In this document: positions 8,684-17,733 of the stretch, in pieces
Layout of the letters: every line of letters starts with the position of its first letter
Numbering within the stretch: the stretch's first letter is position 1
Origin: Kineococcus siccus
Lineage (GTDB): Bacteria; Actinomycetota; Actinomycetes; Actinomycetales; Kineococcaceae
Direction: 5' to 3'
DNA: 64,000 bases
Assembly (NCBI RefSeq): GCF_009906795.1
Contig: NZ_JAAALN010000004.1
Location: 1 to 64,000, forward strand
Program-made: the position numbers and the translations under genes
Notes under the pieces: generated by a model
The model's input: the letters and a program-made list of their open reading frames with translations, nothing else
Told to the model about the DNA's origin: nothing
Database searches by the model: none

Positions 8684-10978
8684 GTGCGATTGGCTGACGA
8701 GCTCGACGGCAAGCGTCTCCTGCTGACGGGGGTGACCGGCTTCGTCGGCGAGGCGCTGCTCCAGCGCCTGCTCGTCGACCTGCCGGGGACCCGGGTGGTG
8801 GCCCTGGTGCGCCCCAAGCCGGGGCAGAGCGGCACCGACCGCGTGCGCGGCCTGCTGCGCAAGCCGATCTTCCGCGCCGCGGGCGACGTCGACACCCTGC
8901 TCGCCGAGCGGGTCGACGTCCTCGAGGGCGACCTCTCCGCCGTGCCCGCGCTGCCCGACGACGTCGACGTCGTCGTGCACTGCGCGGGCGACGTGTCCTT
9001 CGACCCGCTGATCCAGGAGGCGTTCGGCACCAACGTGCTGGGCACCCGCAGCCTGGTGGAGCGCACGCTGGAGGCGAGCGCCCGCACCGGCACCGCCATC
9101 CACTACGTCCACATCTCCACGGCCTACGTGGGCGGCCGCCGGCGCGGGGCCGTGCCCGAGCGGGCCGTCGAGCACGCCGTGGACTGGCGGGCCGAGACCG
9201 AGGCCGGCCTGCGCACCGCCGTGCGCATCGAGGAGGACTCCCGCCTCGAGGTCAACCTGCGGCGCTTCCTGCGCGAGGCCGAGCGCGACCACGGCCGCGC
9301 GGGGCCGCTGAGCGTCGCCGCGGGGGCGGAGAGCCGCCGGCTGGAGTGGATCACGGCGCAGCAGAAGTCCGCGGGCAAGGAGCGCGCCCGCACGCTGGGC
9401 TGGACGGACGTCTACACGTTCACCAAGGCCATGGGCGAGCGGCTCGTCGAGGAGGTCGCGGCGCCCGTCGTCCCCACGTCCATCGTGCGGCCCAGCATCA
9501 TCGAGTCCGCGCTCGTGCACCCCTACCCGGGGTGGATCGAGGGCTTCAAGATGGCCGAGCCGATCATCATGGCCTACGGCCGGGGGGAGCTGACCGAGTT
9601 CCCCGCGGCCCCGGACTCCGTCGTCGACATCGTCCCGATCGACCACGTCGTCAACGCGATCCTCAAGGTCGCCGCGACCCCGCCGCCGCTGTCGCAGCCC
9701 GCCTACTTCCACGTGTCGTCGGGGTCGCGCAACCCCGTCACGTTCCGCGGGCTCTACGAGCGGGTGCGGCTGTTCTTCAGCGAGTTCCCCTTCGACTCCA
9801 CGCCCGAGGTCCTGCCCACGTGGGACTTCCCCGGCGTCCGCCAGGTCGAGCGCCAGGTCGCGATGGGCGAGCGCCTGACCCGGATCGCCGACCGCGCGCT
9901 GGCCTTCGCGCCCCGGTCCGAGCGCGTGCGCCAGGCCTCGCGCTCGCTGGACAAGGCCCGCGACCGCGTCGACTTCGCCCGCCGCTACATGGACCTGTAC
10001 AAGGCGTACACCGAGGCCGAGCTGCGCTTCGTCGACGACCGGACGCTCGCGCTGCACGAGACGCTCGACCCGGCCGACCGCGAGCTGTTCGCCTTCGACA
10101 CGGCGGTCATCGACTGGGACGAGTACTTCCGCAAGATCCACTGCCCGAGCGTCACGCAGCAGATGCGCAAGTACGAGGAGATCCGCCGGCGCCGCAAGGC
10201 GACCGAGGTAGCAGGCCCCCGCGCGCTGGTGCCGGTCGCCGAGGGCGCGGCGCCCGTGCTCGCGGTCTTCGACCTGGCCGGCACGCTGGTGCAAGGCACG
10301 GTCGTCGACACGTACCTGGCGCTGCGGCTGTCCGAGCTGGACGCGCCGGCCCGGGTGCGCGAGTTCGCGCGCATCGTGCGGCACCTGCCGTCGTGGATCG
10401 CGGCCGAGCGGCGCGACCGGGGCAGCTTCCTGCGGGCCCTCTTCCGCGGCTACGCGGGTGCCGACCTCGACGCGCTGGAGCGCTTCGTGGACGACGTGCT
10501 GGCCCCGACGTTCCTGACCCAGGTCAGCTCGGACGCCCTGCGGCGCATCCAGGCCCACCGCGACGCGGGTCACCGCACCGTGCTCATGACGGGCGACGTG
10601 CGGGCCGTCACGCGGCCGCTGTCCGGGCTGTTCGACGAGGTCGTCTGCACCGACCTCGAGGAGGAGCGGGACTCCGCCGGGGTCCGGCGCGCCACGGGGT
10701 TCCTCACCTCCCCGCCGCTGGTCGGCGAGGCCCGCGCGGCCTGGCTGCGCCGCTACGCGGAGGTCGAGGGGGCCGACCTCGGCGCCAGCTACGCCTACGC
10801 CGACTCCCACTCGGACCTGCCGCTGCTGAAGTCGGTCGGCAACCCCACGGCCGTCTCCCCCGACGTGCCGCTGTTCCGCGCCGCGCGCACGTCGCGCTGG
10901 CCGGTGGCGGACTGGGCGGCCACGTCGGCCACCTTCCGGCTCCGCCTGCCGCAGCAGGTCCTGGCCGGGACCGACTGA
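8684..10978 (+). CDS. Fatty acyl-CoA/thioester reductase (extended SDR) fused to a HAD-IB domain
   Basis: 764 residues. Residues 1-500 form an extended SDR acyl reductase: Rossmann motif LLLTGVTGFVGEALL (12-26) and catalytic Tyr244/Lys248 in VYTFTKAMGE; such enzymes reduce acyl-CoA or acyl-ACP to aldehyde or alcohol. Residues 525-764 are a HAD-IB domain with LMTGDV (635-640) and DSHSDLP (707-713). HAD motif I reads VFDLAGTL: nucleophile Asp530 is present but the usual acid/base Asp is Ala532. The GTG start follows TGGATT by 6 nt, with no ribosome site. It lies upstream of a PlsC-like acyltransferase, suggesting a lipid modification or storage function; the exact substrate is inference. Confidence 0.85.
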   Translation: MRLADELDGKRLLLTGVTGFVGEALLQRLLVDLPGTRVVALVRPKPGQSGTDRVRGLLRKPIFRAAGDVDTLLAERVDVLEGDLSAVPALPDDVDVVVHCAGDVSFDPLIQEAFGTNVLGTRSLVERTLEASARTGTAIHYVHISTAYVGGRRRGAVPERAVEHAVDWRAETEAGLRTAVRIEEDSRLEVNLRRFLREAERDHGRAGPLSVAAGAESRRLEWITAQQKSAGKERARTLGWTDVYTFTKAMGERLVEEVAAPVVPTSIVRPSIIESALVHPYPGWIEGFKMAEPIIMAYGRGELTEFPAAPDSVVDIVPIDHVVNAILKVAATPPPLSQPAYFHVSSGSRNPVTFRGLYERVRLFFSEFPFDSTPEVLPTWDFPGVRQVERQVAMGERLTRIADRALAFAPRSERVRQASRSLDKARDRVDFARRYMDLYKAYTEAELRFVDDRTLALHETLDPADRELFAFDTAVIDWDEYFRKIHCPSVTQQMRKYEEIRRRRKATEVAGPRALVPVAEGAAPVLAVFDLAGTLVQGTVVDTYLALRLSELDAPARVREFARIVRHLPSWIAAERRDRGSFLRALFRGYAGADLDALERFVDDVLAPTFLTQVSSDALRRIQAHRDAGHRTVLMTGDVRAVTRPLSGLFDEVVCTDLEEERDSAGVRRATGFLTSPPLVGEARAAWLRRYAEVEGADLGASYAYADSHSDLPLLKSVGNPTAVSPDVPLFRAARTSRWPVADWAATSATFRLRLPQQVLAGTD

Positions 10979-11033
10979 CCCGCCGCGCGCGTGCCCGGCG
11001 GGCGCGCCGCGGCGGCCGTGGAAGGATGCCTGC

Positions 11034-11090
11034 GTGCTCCCGTCACCGTTGCTGAACGCGCCCGGAGCCGTGCGCGAGGAGGTCCGCTGA
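11034..11090 (+). CDS. 18-codon small ORF coupled to the acyltransferase
   Basis: GTG start with GAAGGA 7 nt upstream, 18 sense codons (MLPSPLLNAPGAVREEVR) and a TGA that overlaps the ATG of the next gene (TGATG). The arrangement is typical of a translationally coupled leader or small protein. I see no family resemblance. It could be chance, since GAGGAGG for the next gene lies inside its last codons. Confidence 0.4.
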   Translation: MLPSPLLNAPGAVREEVR

Positions 11091-11854
11091 TGACGATGCT
11101 CATGGCCGTGCCGCGGGGCGGCCGGGGCCGCCGGGCCCTGCCCCTGCTGCGCGGGCGCGCCGGGACGCCCCGGCCCGACGGCGGCGACGACCAGCACAAG
11201 GTGCACCGCAACGACTGGGTGCGCTCGCGCCCGGCGACGCTCGTGCGCTCGGGCCTGCAGCGTGCGCTGCTGAGCCCGCTCATGCGCGCCGAGCTGCGCA
11301 TCAGCGTGCACGGCGCGGAGAAGCTGGACGCCATCGGCGGGCCCGCCGTCCTGGTCGCGAACCACTCCTCGCACCTGGACGCCCCCGTCATCCTCGAGGC
11401 CCTCGGCGCCCGCCGTCGTCGCCGGGTGGCCATCGCCGCCGCGGCGGACTACTTCTTCGACGTCTGGTGGCGGGCGGCGCCGTCCGGGCTCGTCATCGGC
11501 ACCTTCCCGCTCGAGCGTCGCGGGGGGCGCGGCCCGAACACCTCGGCGCAGCTGCTGCACGACGGCTGGAGCCTGGTCATCTTCGCCGAGGGCGGGCGCA
11601 GCTACACCGGGGAGATGCGCCCGTTCAAGAAGGGCGCCGCCTACCTGGCGCTGGACGCGGGCGTCCCCGTCGTCCCGATGGCCCTGCGCGGCACGTACGA
11701 GGCGATGCCGCCCCGCAGGAACTGGCCCGCCAAGGGCCGCCCGCACGTCACCGTCACCTTCGGGGACCCGCTGCACGGGCTCCCCGGGGAGCGCGCGGCC
11801 GACTTCACGCCGCGCATCCAGGACGCCGTCGCGAAGCTGCTCGCCGACAGCTGA
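11090..11854 (+). CDS. PlsC-type 1-acylglycerol-3-phosphate O-acyltransferase
   Basis: 254 residues. The acyltransferase motifs are NHSSHLDAP (the NHX4D catalytic motif) and FAEGGRSYTGEM (variant of FPEGTRS), followed by VPVVPMALRGTYEAMP. These enzymes transfer an acyl chain to a lysophospholipid at the membrane face. The ATG has GAGGAGG 7 nt upstream and overlaps the stop of an 18-codon ORF. The Gly-Gly in place of Gly-Thr in the second motif is a modest deviation. Position directly after the acyl reductase/HAD fusion suggests the two act in one lipid pathway, since actinobacteria often pair such domains. Confidence 0.85.
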   Translation: MTMLMAVPRGGRGRRALPLLRGRAGTPRPDGGDDQHKVHRNDWVRSRPATLVRSGLQRALLSPLMRAELRISVHGAEKLDAIGGPAVLVANHSSHLDAPVILEALGARRRRRVAIAAAADYFFDVWWRAAPSGLVIGTFPLERRGGRGPNTSAQLLHDGWSLVIFAEGGRSYTGEMRPFKKGAAYLALDAGVPVVPMALRGTYEAMPPRRNWPAKGRPHVTVTFGDPLHGLPGERAADFTPRIQDAVAKLLADS

Positions 11855-12020
11855 GCCCCGCGGCGGGCGTGGGACGCACGGGACCGACGAGGCGGACGAG
11901 GTCGGGGCAGGCGCCCGCGACGTGAGACGTTGACCACACCGGGCCACCGATCCGCGCAGCGCCGCAGCCCCCGGATCACGGGACGGCCACGAGACGGTGT
12001 ACGCGAGGGCTCCGGCTTGT

Positions 12021-12034
12021 TACGGTTCGACCGT
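12021..12034 (+). promoter_or_regulatory. Candidate promoter/operator of the rpf transcript
   Basis: TACGGT (12021-12026) is a plausible -10 about 35 nt before the riboswitch. It lies in the small palindrome ACGGT-TCG-ACCGT (12022-12034). No good -35 is visible. Confidence 0.3.
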
Positions 12035-12061
12035 TCCTGGCACTGCCGGGAGCACGGCCGC

Positions 12062-12921
<860 letters not shown>

Positions 12922-12993
12922 CCCCCGCACCCGTGACGGCCGCACCCGTGACGGGACGGCCGTGACCGGCTGAGCGTCGCCCCTGCGCACCGG

Positions 12994-13021
12994 GAGCCCC
13001 GGACCACCAGGTCCGGGGCTC
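12994..13021 (+). terminator. Terminator after rpf
   Basis: Perfect 12-bp stem GAGCCCCGGACC, loop ACCA, GGTCCGGGGCTC. It lies 72 nt downstream of the rpf stop and before the convergent kinase gene, so it may serve both. Confidence 0.8.
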
Positions 13022-13049
13022 TCGTGCGTCCAGGACGGCGGCCCCGACG

Positions 13050-13808
13050 TCAGGGGCACGACCGCAGCACGTCGACCTCGCAGCCCGGCGCGGCGGGGTC
13101 GAAGCCGTGCCGGGTCAGCCAGCGCACCGCCAGGAGGCAGCGCACCGACCACCACGCGAGCACGACGTCGGTGTCGACGTCGGTGCCGTACCCGTCGACG
13201 ACGTCGCCGAGGTGCTCGGCGTGCCCGAGCGTGAGGACGGCGAGGTCGAACAGGGCGTCGCCGCGCGCGGCCTCGGACCAGTCGACGACGCCCGTGACCT
13301 CGTCGCCGTCGACGAAGACGTGGTCGGCCTGGAGGTCGCCGTGGGTGAAGACCGGCGCCCAGGGGCGCAGCGCCGCCTGCGCCGCCCGGCGGTTGCGGTC
13401 GACCACCTCGGGGGCCACCACACCGTCCGCGACGAGCCACGCGCACTCGCGGTCCAGCTCGGCGGCGATCTCGGCGGGACCGCGGGCCGACCGTGGCGGC
13501 GCGTCGCGCAGGGGGGCCTCGTGGAGCGCGCGCAGCGCCGCGCCCGCCGCCGCCCACGCCACGGGCGAGGCCGTCGAGGGTGTGCCGAGGTGGCCGAGCG
13601 CCGTGCCGGGCAGCGCGGCGAGCGCCAGCACGGGTGGCCGGCGCCACAGGACCTGCGGCGTCGGCACGGGAGCGGCGGCCATCGCCGCGACCTCCACGTC
13701 GCCGCGGGCCCGGTCCGGGTCCACCTTCAGGAACACGTCGCCGACGCGCAGGGTCGCGCGCTCGTCGTGCGCGACGACGACCTGGACCGCCGGCAGGGGC
13801 GCCTCCAC
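13050..13808 (-). CDS. Aminoglycoside/macrolide phosphotransferase-family kinase
   Basis: About 252 residues with an APH fold. The Brenner-type motif is FTHGDLQADHVFVDGD and the metal-binding motif is GVVDWSEA. The His in place of the usual Asn (HGDxxxxH) and the VTGVVDWSEA string resemble macrolide 2'-phosphotransferases more than aminoglycoside kinases, but many such proteins phosphorylate unrelated metabolites, so no resistance is claimed. Two adjacent GTG codons can start it; the second (13808) is 6 nt after CATGAT and is preferred. It converges with rpf. Confidence 0.75.
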   Translation of the reverse strand: MEAPLPAVQVVVAHDERATLRVGDVFLKVDPDRARGDVEVAAMAAAPVPTPQVLWRRPPVLALAALPGTALGHLGTPSTASPVAWAAAGAALRALHEAPLRDAPPRSARGPAEIAAELDRECAWLVADGVVAPEVVDRNRRAAQAALRPWAPVFTHGDLQADHVFVDGDEVTGVVDWSEAARGDALFDLAVLTLGHAEHLGDVVDGYGTDVDTDVVLAWWSVRCLLAVRWLTRHGFDPAAPGCEVDVLRSCP

Positions 13809-13865
13809 CACGCCATCATGCTCGGCGCCGCGGCCCGCGTCACGGCACCGCGCGCGCCCGCGGGG

Positions 13866-15527
13866 TCAGCGCGCGGTGCGCTGCGGCGCCGGGACCGCGT
13901 GCAGCCGCTCGATCCGCGCGACCACCGCGGGCACGTCCCGGGCGGGGACGGGCCGCGACATCCAGAACCCCTGCGCCTCGTCGCACCCCAGGGCCGTGAG
14001 CGCCTGCCAGGTGGCGGCGTCCTCGACGCCCTCGGCCACCACCGTCATCCCGAGCCGGTGCGCCATCTCGACGGTGCTGACGACGATGGCCGTGTCCCGG
14101 ACGCTGCCCGGCAGCCCCGAGACGAACTGCCGGTCGACCTTGAGCGTCGTGGCGGGCAGGTCCCGAAGGTAGGCCAGGCCGGCGTGCCCCGTGCCGAAGT
14201 CGTCGATCGAGACGGGGTGCCCCGCGCGGCGGAGCTCGTGCAGGACGGCGGCGGTCGTCCCGGCGTCGGTGAGGGCCGCGGTCTCCGTCAGCTCCAGCTC
14301 CAGGCGCGTGGCCGTCACCCGGCTGTGCCGCAGCCGTTCGGCCAGCAGGCCGGGCAGGTCGGCGTCCAGGACGCGGGCGGACAGGTTCACCGCGACGCCG
14401 AGGTCGGTGCCCGCGGCCGCCCAGCGGGCGACGTCGGCGAGCGCGGCGTCGAGGACCGCGACGGTCAGGGGACGGATGAGGGAGGACTGCTCGGCGATCT
14501 CGAGGAAGTCCGCGGGCGGGAGCAGGCCGAGGTCCGGGTGCTGCCAGCGCACGAGCGCCTCGACGCCCGTGACCCGTCCGCTGCCGCACGCCACCTTCGG
14601 CTGGTAGTGCGCGATGAGCTCGCCGTTCGCGATCGCCTGCCGCAGCTGCCCCTGCAGCAGCAGCTGCCGGCTGGAGCGCCGCTGCAGGACGTCGTCGTAG
14701 GAGCGCACGGGCGAGCCGTCGCGCCGCCCCGCGGCCCGGGCGGCGTCGGCGCGGCGCAGCAGCGTGAGCGCACCGCTGCCCGCCCCCAGCGCGACCCCGG
14801 CGTGCGCCTCGACCTGCAGGTGCACGCCCCCCGCGTCCAGCGGGTGCTCCAGCTCCGCCAGCAGGTGGCGGGCCAGGGCGTGGGCGGCGGCGTCGTCGAC
14901 CGACGGGGCGCCGTCACCGTCCCCCGCGAGCAGGAGCCCGAAGGTGTCGTCGCCGACGCGGGCCACGCACACGACCGGCCAGGGGTGTCGCGAGGCCGCG
15001 GCGGGACCGTCGGTGCGGGGACCCACGGCCGTGAGCAGCCGCTGCCCCACGGCGGCGAGGACCGCGTCGCCCACGTCGTGCCCGAGCGTCTCGTTGACGT
15101 CGGCGAACCCCTCGAGGTCGACGAGGAGGACCCCGACGACCGCGGACGGATCGGCGCAGGCCGCCTCGACCAGCTCCAGGAAGCGGGGGCGGTTGGCCAG
15201 ACCGGTCACCCGGTCCTCGCGGGCCCGCCGCTCCAGCTCCGTCTCCGCGCCGCGACGGCCGGCGTGCTCCCGCTTCAGCTGCCGGCCGCGCCGGGCGCCG
15301 AACGCGAACATCGGCAGGTGCGACACGGCCAGGAAGAGCCCGAGGTGCGGCAGCAGGCCGGGCGGGCCGGCCGACCCCGGCGGCAGGAAGCGGTCGAGGG
15401 CGCCGAGCCGGACCAGCAGCGCCGTCGCGAGCGCGCTGCCCAGGAGCACCAGGAACGCCTCGAGCGCCACCCCGGTCCCCAGGGGCAGCGCGGGCAGGCG
15501 CCGGCGGGCGCCGGCCGACGAGGTCAC
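13866..15527 (-). CDS. Membrane GGDEF-EAL protein, probable c-di-GMP phosphodiesterase
   Basis: 553 residues. Two N-terminal membrane segments (about 17-44 and 60-78) precede a GGDEF domain (about 95-255) and an EAL domain (about 290-540). The cyclase signature is degenerate: ARVGDDTF instead of GG(D/E)EF, so cyclase activity is unlikely. The EAL side looks intact: VEALVRWQHP, NLSARVL, LELTETAAL, IDDFGTGHAGLAYL, KVDRQFV and VVAEGVED. It therefore most likely hydrolyses c-di-GMP, with the GGDEF part perhaps sensing GTP. The start codon is GTG with no strong ribosome site. Confidence 0.88.
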   Translation of the reverse strand: MTSSAGARRRLPALPLGTGVALEAFLVLLGSALATALLVRLGALDRFLPPGSAGPPGLLPHLGLFLAVSHLPMFAFGARRGRQLKREHAGRRGAETELERRAREDRVTGLANRPRFLELVEAACADPSAVVGVLLVDLEGFADVNETLGHDVGDAVLAAVGQRLLTAVGPRTDGPAAASRHPWPVVCVARVGDDTFGLLLAGDGDGAPSVDDAAAHALARHLLAELEHPLDAGGVHLQVEAHAGVALGAGSGALTLLRRADAARAAGRRDGSPVRSYDDVLQRRSSRQLLLQGQLRQAIANGELIAHYQPKVACGSGRVTGVEALVRWQHPDLGLLPPADFLEIAEQSSLIRPLTVAVLDAALADVARWAAAGTDLGVAVNLSARVLDADLPGLLAERLRHSRVTATRLELELTETAALTDAGTTAAVLHELRRAGHPVSIDDFGTGHAGLAYLRDLPATTLKVDRQFVSGLPGSVRDTAIVVSTVEMAHRLGMTVVAEGVEDAATWQALTALGCDEAQGFWMSRPVPARDVPAVVARIERLHAVPAPQRTAR

Positions 15528-15595
15528 GCCTGGGCATCGGCCGCTGCGCCGCGGCGCTGGACGTCCGGAGCCCAGGTCCAGCCGGACGGGCCAAC

Positions 15596-15620
15596 CCGGC
15601 GCCGCCTCGGGGCGCCGGGC
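15596..15620 (-). terminator. Terminator after the Gfo/Idh gene
   Basis: CCCGGCGCC and GGCGCCGGG form a perfect 9-bp stem with a 7-nt loop, 10 nt beyond the oxidoreductase stop and before the GGDEF-EAL gene on the same strand. Confidence 0.7.
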
Positions 15621-15629
15621 TCCGGCAGG

Positions 15630-16859
15630 TCAGGCGGTGACGTCCCCGGGCCGCCGGGCGGCCGTCCAGCCCGCGGGGGCGTCGCCGTGGTCCGGGATCG
15701 GCAGGCGCTCGCCGCCGCGGCGCATGGACTCGTGCGCCACGATGCCCGGCAGGGTGAACCGCGCGGCCACCCACGCGTTGACCGGCGGCAGCGTGCCGCC
15801 CAGCACCGAGGTGACGAAGTCGTCGACGAGGAAGTGGTGGGCCCCCTCGTGGCCGTTCGGCGCCCCCTCGAGGCTCTCCGGCAGCCGGCTGCGGTCGTGC
15901 ACGGGGGCCGTGCCGGAGACGAAGGCGGCCCGCAGGGTGGGCGAGACGTGCGCGAGCGACGGGTCGTCCTCGGACAGGCTGGGCCGGGCGTGCAGGTGGT
16001 CGGTGACGTCGGTGACGCCCTGCTTGTCCTGCCAGAGGCTGTGCAGGGCGGTCTGCTCGAAGCTGGCCTCGGTGCCGAAGAACCGGAAGCGCGACTCCTT
16101 GATGTGCGAGGGGTAGCCGACGCGGCGGAACTCGTTGGTCCGCAGGGAACCGCCCCCGGCGAGCTCGAACAGCGCGGTGGCGTTCGAGACGTCGTTGTCG
16201 AACATGCTGACCTCGCGGTCGAAGACGCCGTCGCCCCGCCGGTCGGGGACGCCGACGCAGCTGACGCTCACGGCGTGCGTCGGCAGCGCGCCGAGCACGC
16301 CCCCGGTCGCGTGCGTCGGGTACAGCATGGGCGGGTAGCTGGCGGTCGCCTTCCAGTCCTCGCCGCCGGAGTAGCGGTAGGCGTCGTAGAAGCCGAGGTC
16401 CATGTCGTGGACGTAGTCGCCCTCGGCGTAGAACACCTGGCCCAGCTCCGCCAGCCGCTGGCGGACGTAGACCGTCGCGGGGTTGTAGTAGCTCGTCTCA
16501 CCCATCATGTAGACGAGCCCGAGCCGCTCGACGCGCTCGATGACCGCTGCGATCTCGTCGGCCGTGACGGCCAGCGGCACGGCCGAGTAGACGTGCTTGC
16601 CCGCGTCGAGCGCGGCCGTCACGAGGGGGCCGTGCGTCCAGCGCTGGGTGAACAGGGCCACGGCGTCGACGTCGGAGGCGAGCATCTCCTCGACCGAGGC
16701 GAACGTGCCCGCGAGCCCCTGCTCCTCGACCAGCGCCTGCGCGCGCTCCGGCAGGAGGTCGGTGACGTGGATGTCGCCGACACCCGGGTGCAGGGAGAAG
16801 AGCTTGGCGAAGGAGCCGGCGAACTGGCCGGCTCCGATGATGCCCAGGCTGAAGGTCAT
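15630..16859 (-). CDS. Gfo/Idh/MocA family oxidoreductase
   Basis: 409 residues. The N-terminal NAD(P)-binding fold begins LGIIGAGQFAGSF. The usual EKP is replaced by VYSAVPLAVT, in which Lys is absent, so catalytic detail may differ. The C-terminal half has the family's long beta-sheet domain including TGGVLGALPTHAVSV and EGAHHFLVDDFV. Family members oxidise or reduce sugars and inositols. ATG start with AGGA about 6 nt upstream. A good promoter (16915-16944) drives it alone, and a hairpin ends it, so it is a single-gene unit. Substrate unknown. Confidence 0.85.
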   Translation of the reverse strand: MTFSLGIIGAGQFAGSFAKLFSLHPGVGDIHVTDLLPERAQALVEEQGLAGTFASVEEMLASDVDAVALFTQRWTHGPLVTAALDAGKHVYSAVPLAVTADEIAAVIERVERLGLVYMMGETSYYNPATVYVRQRLAELGQVFYAEGDYVHDMDLGFYDAYRYSGGEDWKATASYPPMLYPTHATGGVLGALPTHAVSVSCVGVPDRRGDGVFDREVSMFDNDVSNATALFELAGGGSLRTNEFRRVGYPSHIKESRFRFFGTEASFEQTALHSLWQDKQGVTDVTDHLHARPSLSEDDPSLAHVSPTLRAAFVSGTAPVHDRSRLPESLEGAPNGHEGAHHFLVDDFVTSVLGGTLPPVNAWVAARFTLPGIVAHESMRRGGERLPIPDHGDAPAGWTAARRPGDVTA

Positions 16860-16914
16860 GGCGGTCCTGGAGGCCTTCCTCGTCGTCGAGGGAGGCGCGT
16901 CCCCCCTGGTGAGA

Positions 16915-16944
16915 GTTCTACGAGCAAAGCCTGGGGGCCGTCAA
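16915..16944 (-). promoter_or_regulatory. Sigma-70-type promoter for the Gfo/Idh gene
   Basis: On the minus strand, TTGACG (16944-16939), an 18-nt spacer and TAGAAC (16920-16915) lie about 55 nt before the start codon. This is one of the few promoters in the window with a near-consensus -35. Confidence 0.55.
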
Positions 16945-17006
16945 GCGCTCGGTACGGCGCCTGGTCCGGCGAGGGACGGCGGAGTGGCTTCCGCGTCGGA
17001 AGCCTC

Positions 17007-17696
17007 TCAGCGCGGACGCTGACCGAAGACGTGCTGCCGCACCCACGCGTGCTGCGCGACGGCCGCCGCGGCCCCGACGTTGAGGGAGCGCGTCGACCCG
17101 AACTGGGCGATGGCGAGCACGTCGGTGCACCGCGCGAGCGCCTCGGCGCTGAGGCCGGGCCCCTCCTGCCCGAAGAGGAGCACGCACGCGCGGGGCAGGT
17201 CGTACGTCTCCAGCGGCAGCGCCGCGTCGACGTTGTCGATGCCCACCAGCGGCAGGTCCCGCTCGGCCGCCCACGCGGCCAGGGCCGCGACGTCGGGATG
17301 GTGGTGCACGCTCAGGTAGCGGTCGGTGACCATGGCGCCCCGGCGGTTCCAGCGGCGCCGGCCGACGACGTGCACGCCCGCCGCGTTGACCGCGTTCGCC
17401 GTCCGCACGACCGAGCCGATGTTCGCGTCGTGCTGCCAGTTCTCCACGGCCACGTGCAGCGGGTGCCGCCGGGCGTCGAGCTCCGCCACGATCGCCTCGT
17501 GGCGCAGGTAGCGGAACTCGTCGGTGACGTTGCGCCGGTCGCCCTCCCGCAGCAGCTCCGGGTCGTAGCGCGCGTCGTCGGGCCACGGCCCCACCCACGG
17601 CCCCACGCCGACGACCCGCGCCTCCCCGTCCTCGGGGCCGGGCTCCGGCGTCGGGGCGGGCGGTGGCGAGGGCGGTGGGGCGGCGGGCGGCTGCAC
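17007..17696 (-). CDS. TrmH/SpoU family RNA 2'-O-methyltransferase
   Basis: 229 residues. A Pro-rich N-terminal tail (about 1-25) precedes a SpoU-type SPOUT domain: ENWQHDANIGSVVRTANAV (motif 1, with the catalytic-type Asn-Arg), LLFGQEGPGLS (motif 2) and RSLNVGAAAAVAQHAW (motif 3, knot). It uses S-adenosylmethionine to methylate ribose in tRNA or rRNA; the target is not determined. GTG start with GAGGA about 8 nt upstream. It is downstream of, and on the same strand as, the APC permease. Confidence 0.88.
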   Translation of the reverse strand: MQPPAAPPPSPPPAPTPEPGPEDGEARVVGVGPWVGPWPDDARYDPELLREGDRRNVTDEFRYLRHEAIVAELDARRHPLHVAVENWQHDANIGSVVRTANAVNAAGVHVVGRRRWNRRGAMVTDRYLSVHHHPDVAALAAWAAERDLPLVGIDNVDAALPLETYDLPRACVLLFGQEGPGLSAEALARCTDVLAIAQFGSTRSLNVGAAAAVAQHAWVRQHVFGQRPR

Positions 17697-17733
17697 CCGT
17701 GCATCCTCGCGCAGGGCCCGCGCCGCTCCCGCC

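Noticed and set aside
8597-11947. A 1116-codon minus-strand frame
   Set aside because: Antisense to the acyl reductase-HAD fusion and PlsC, whose motifs are clear on the plus strand.
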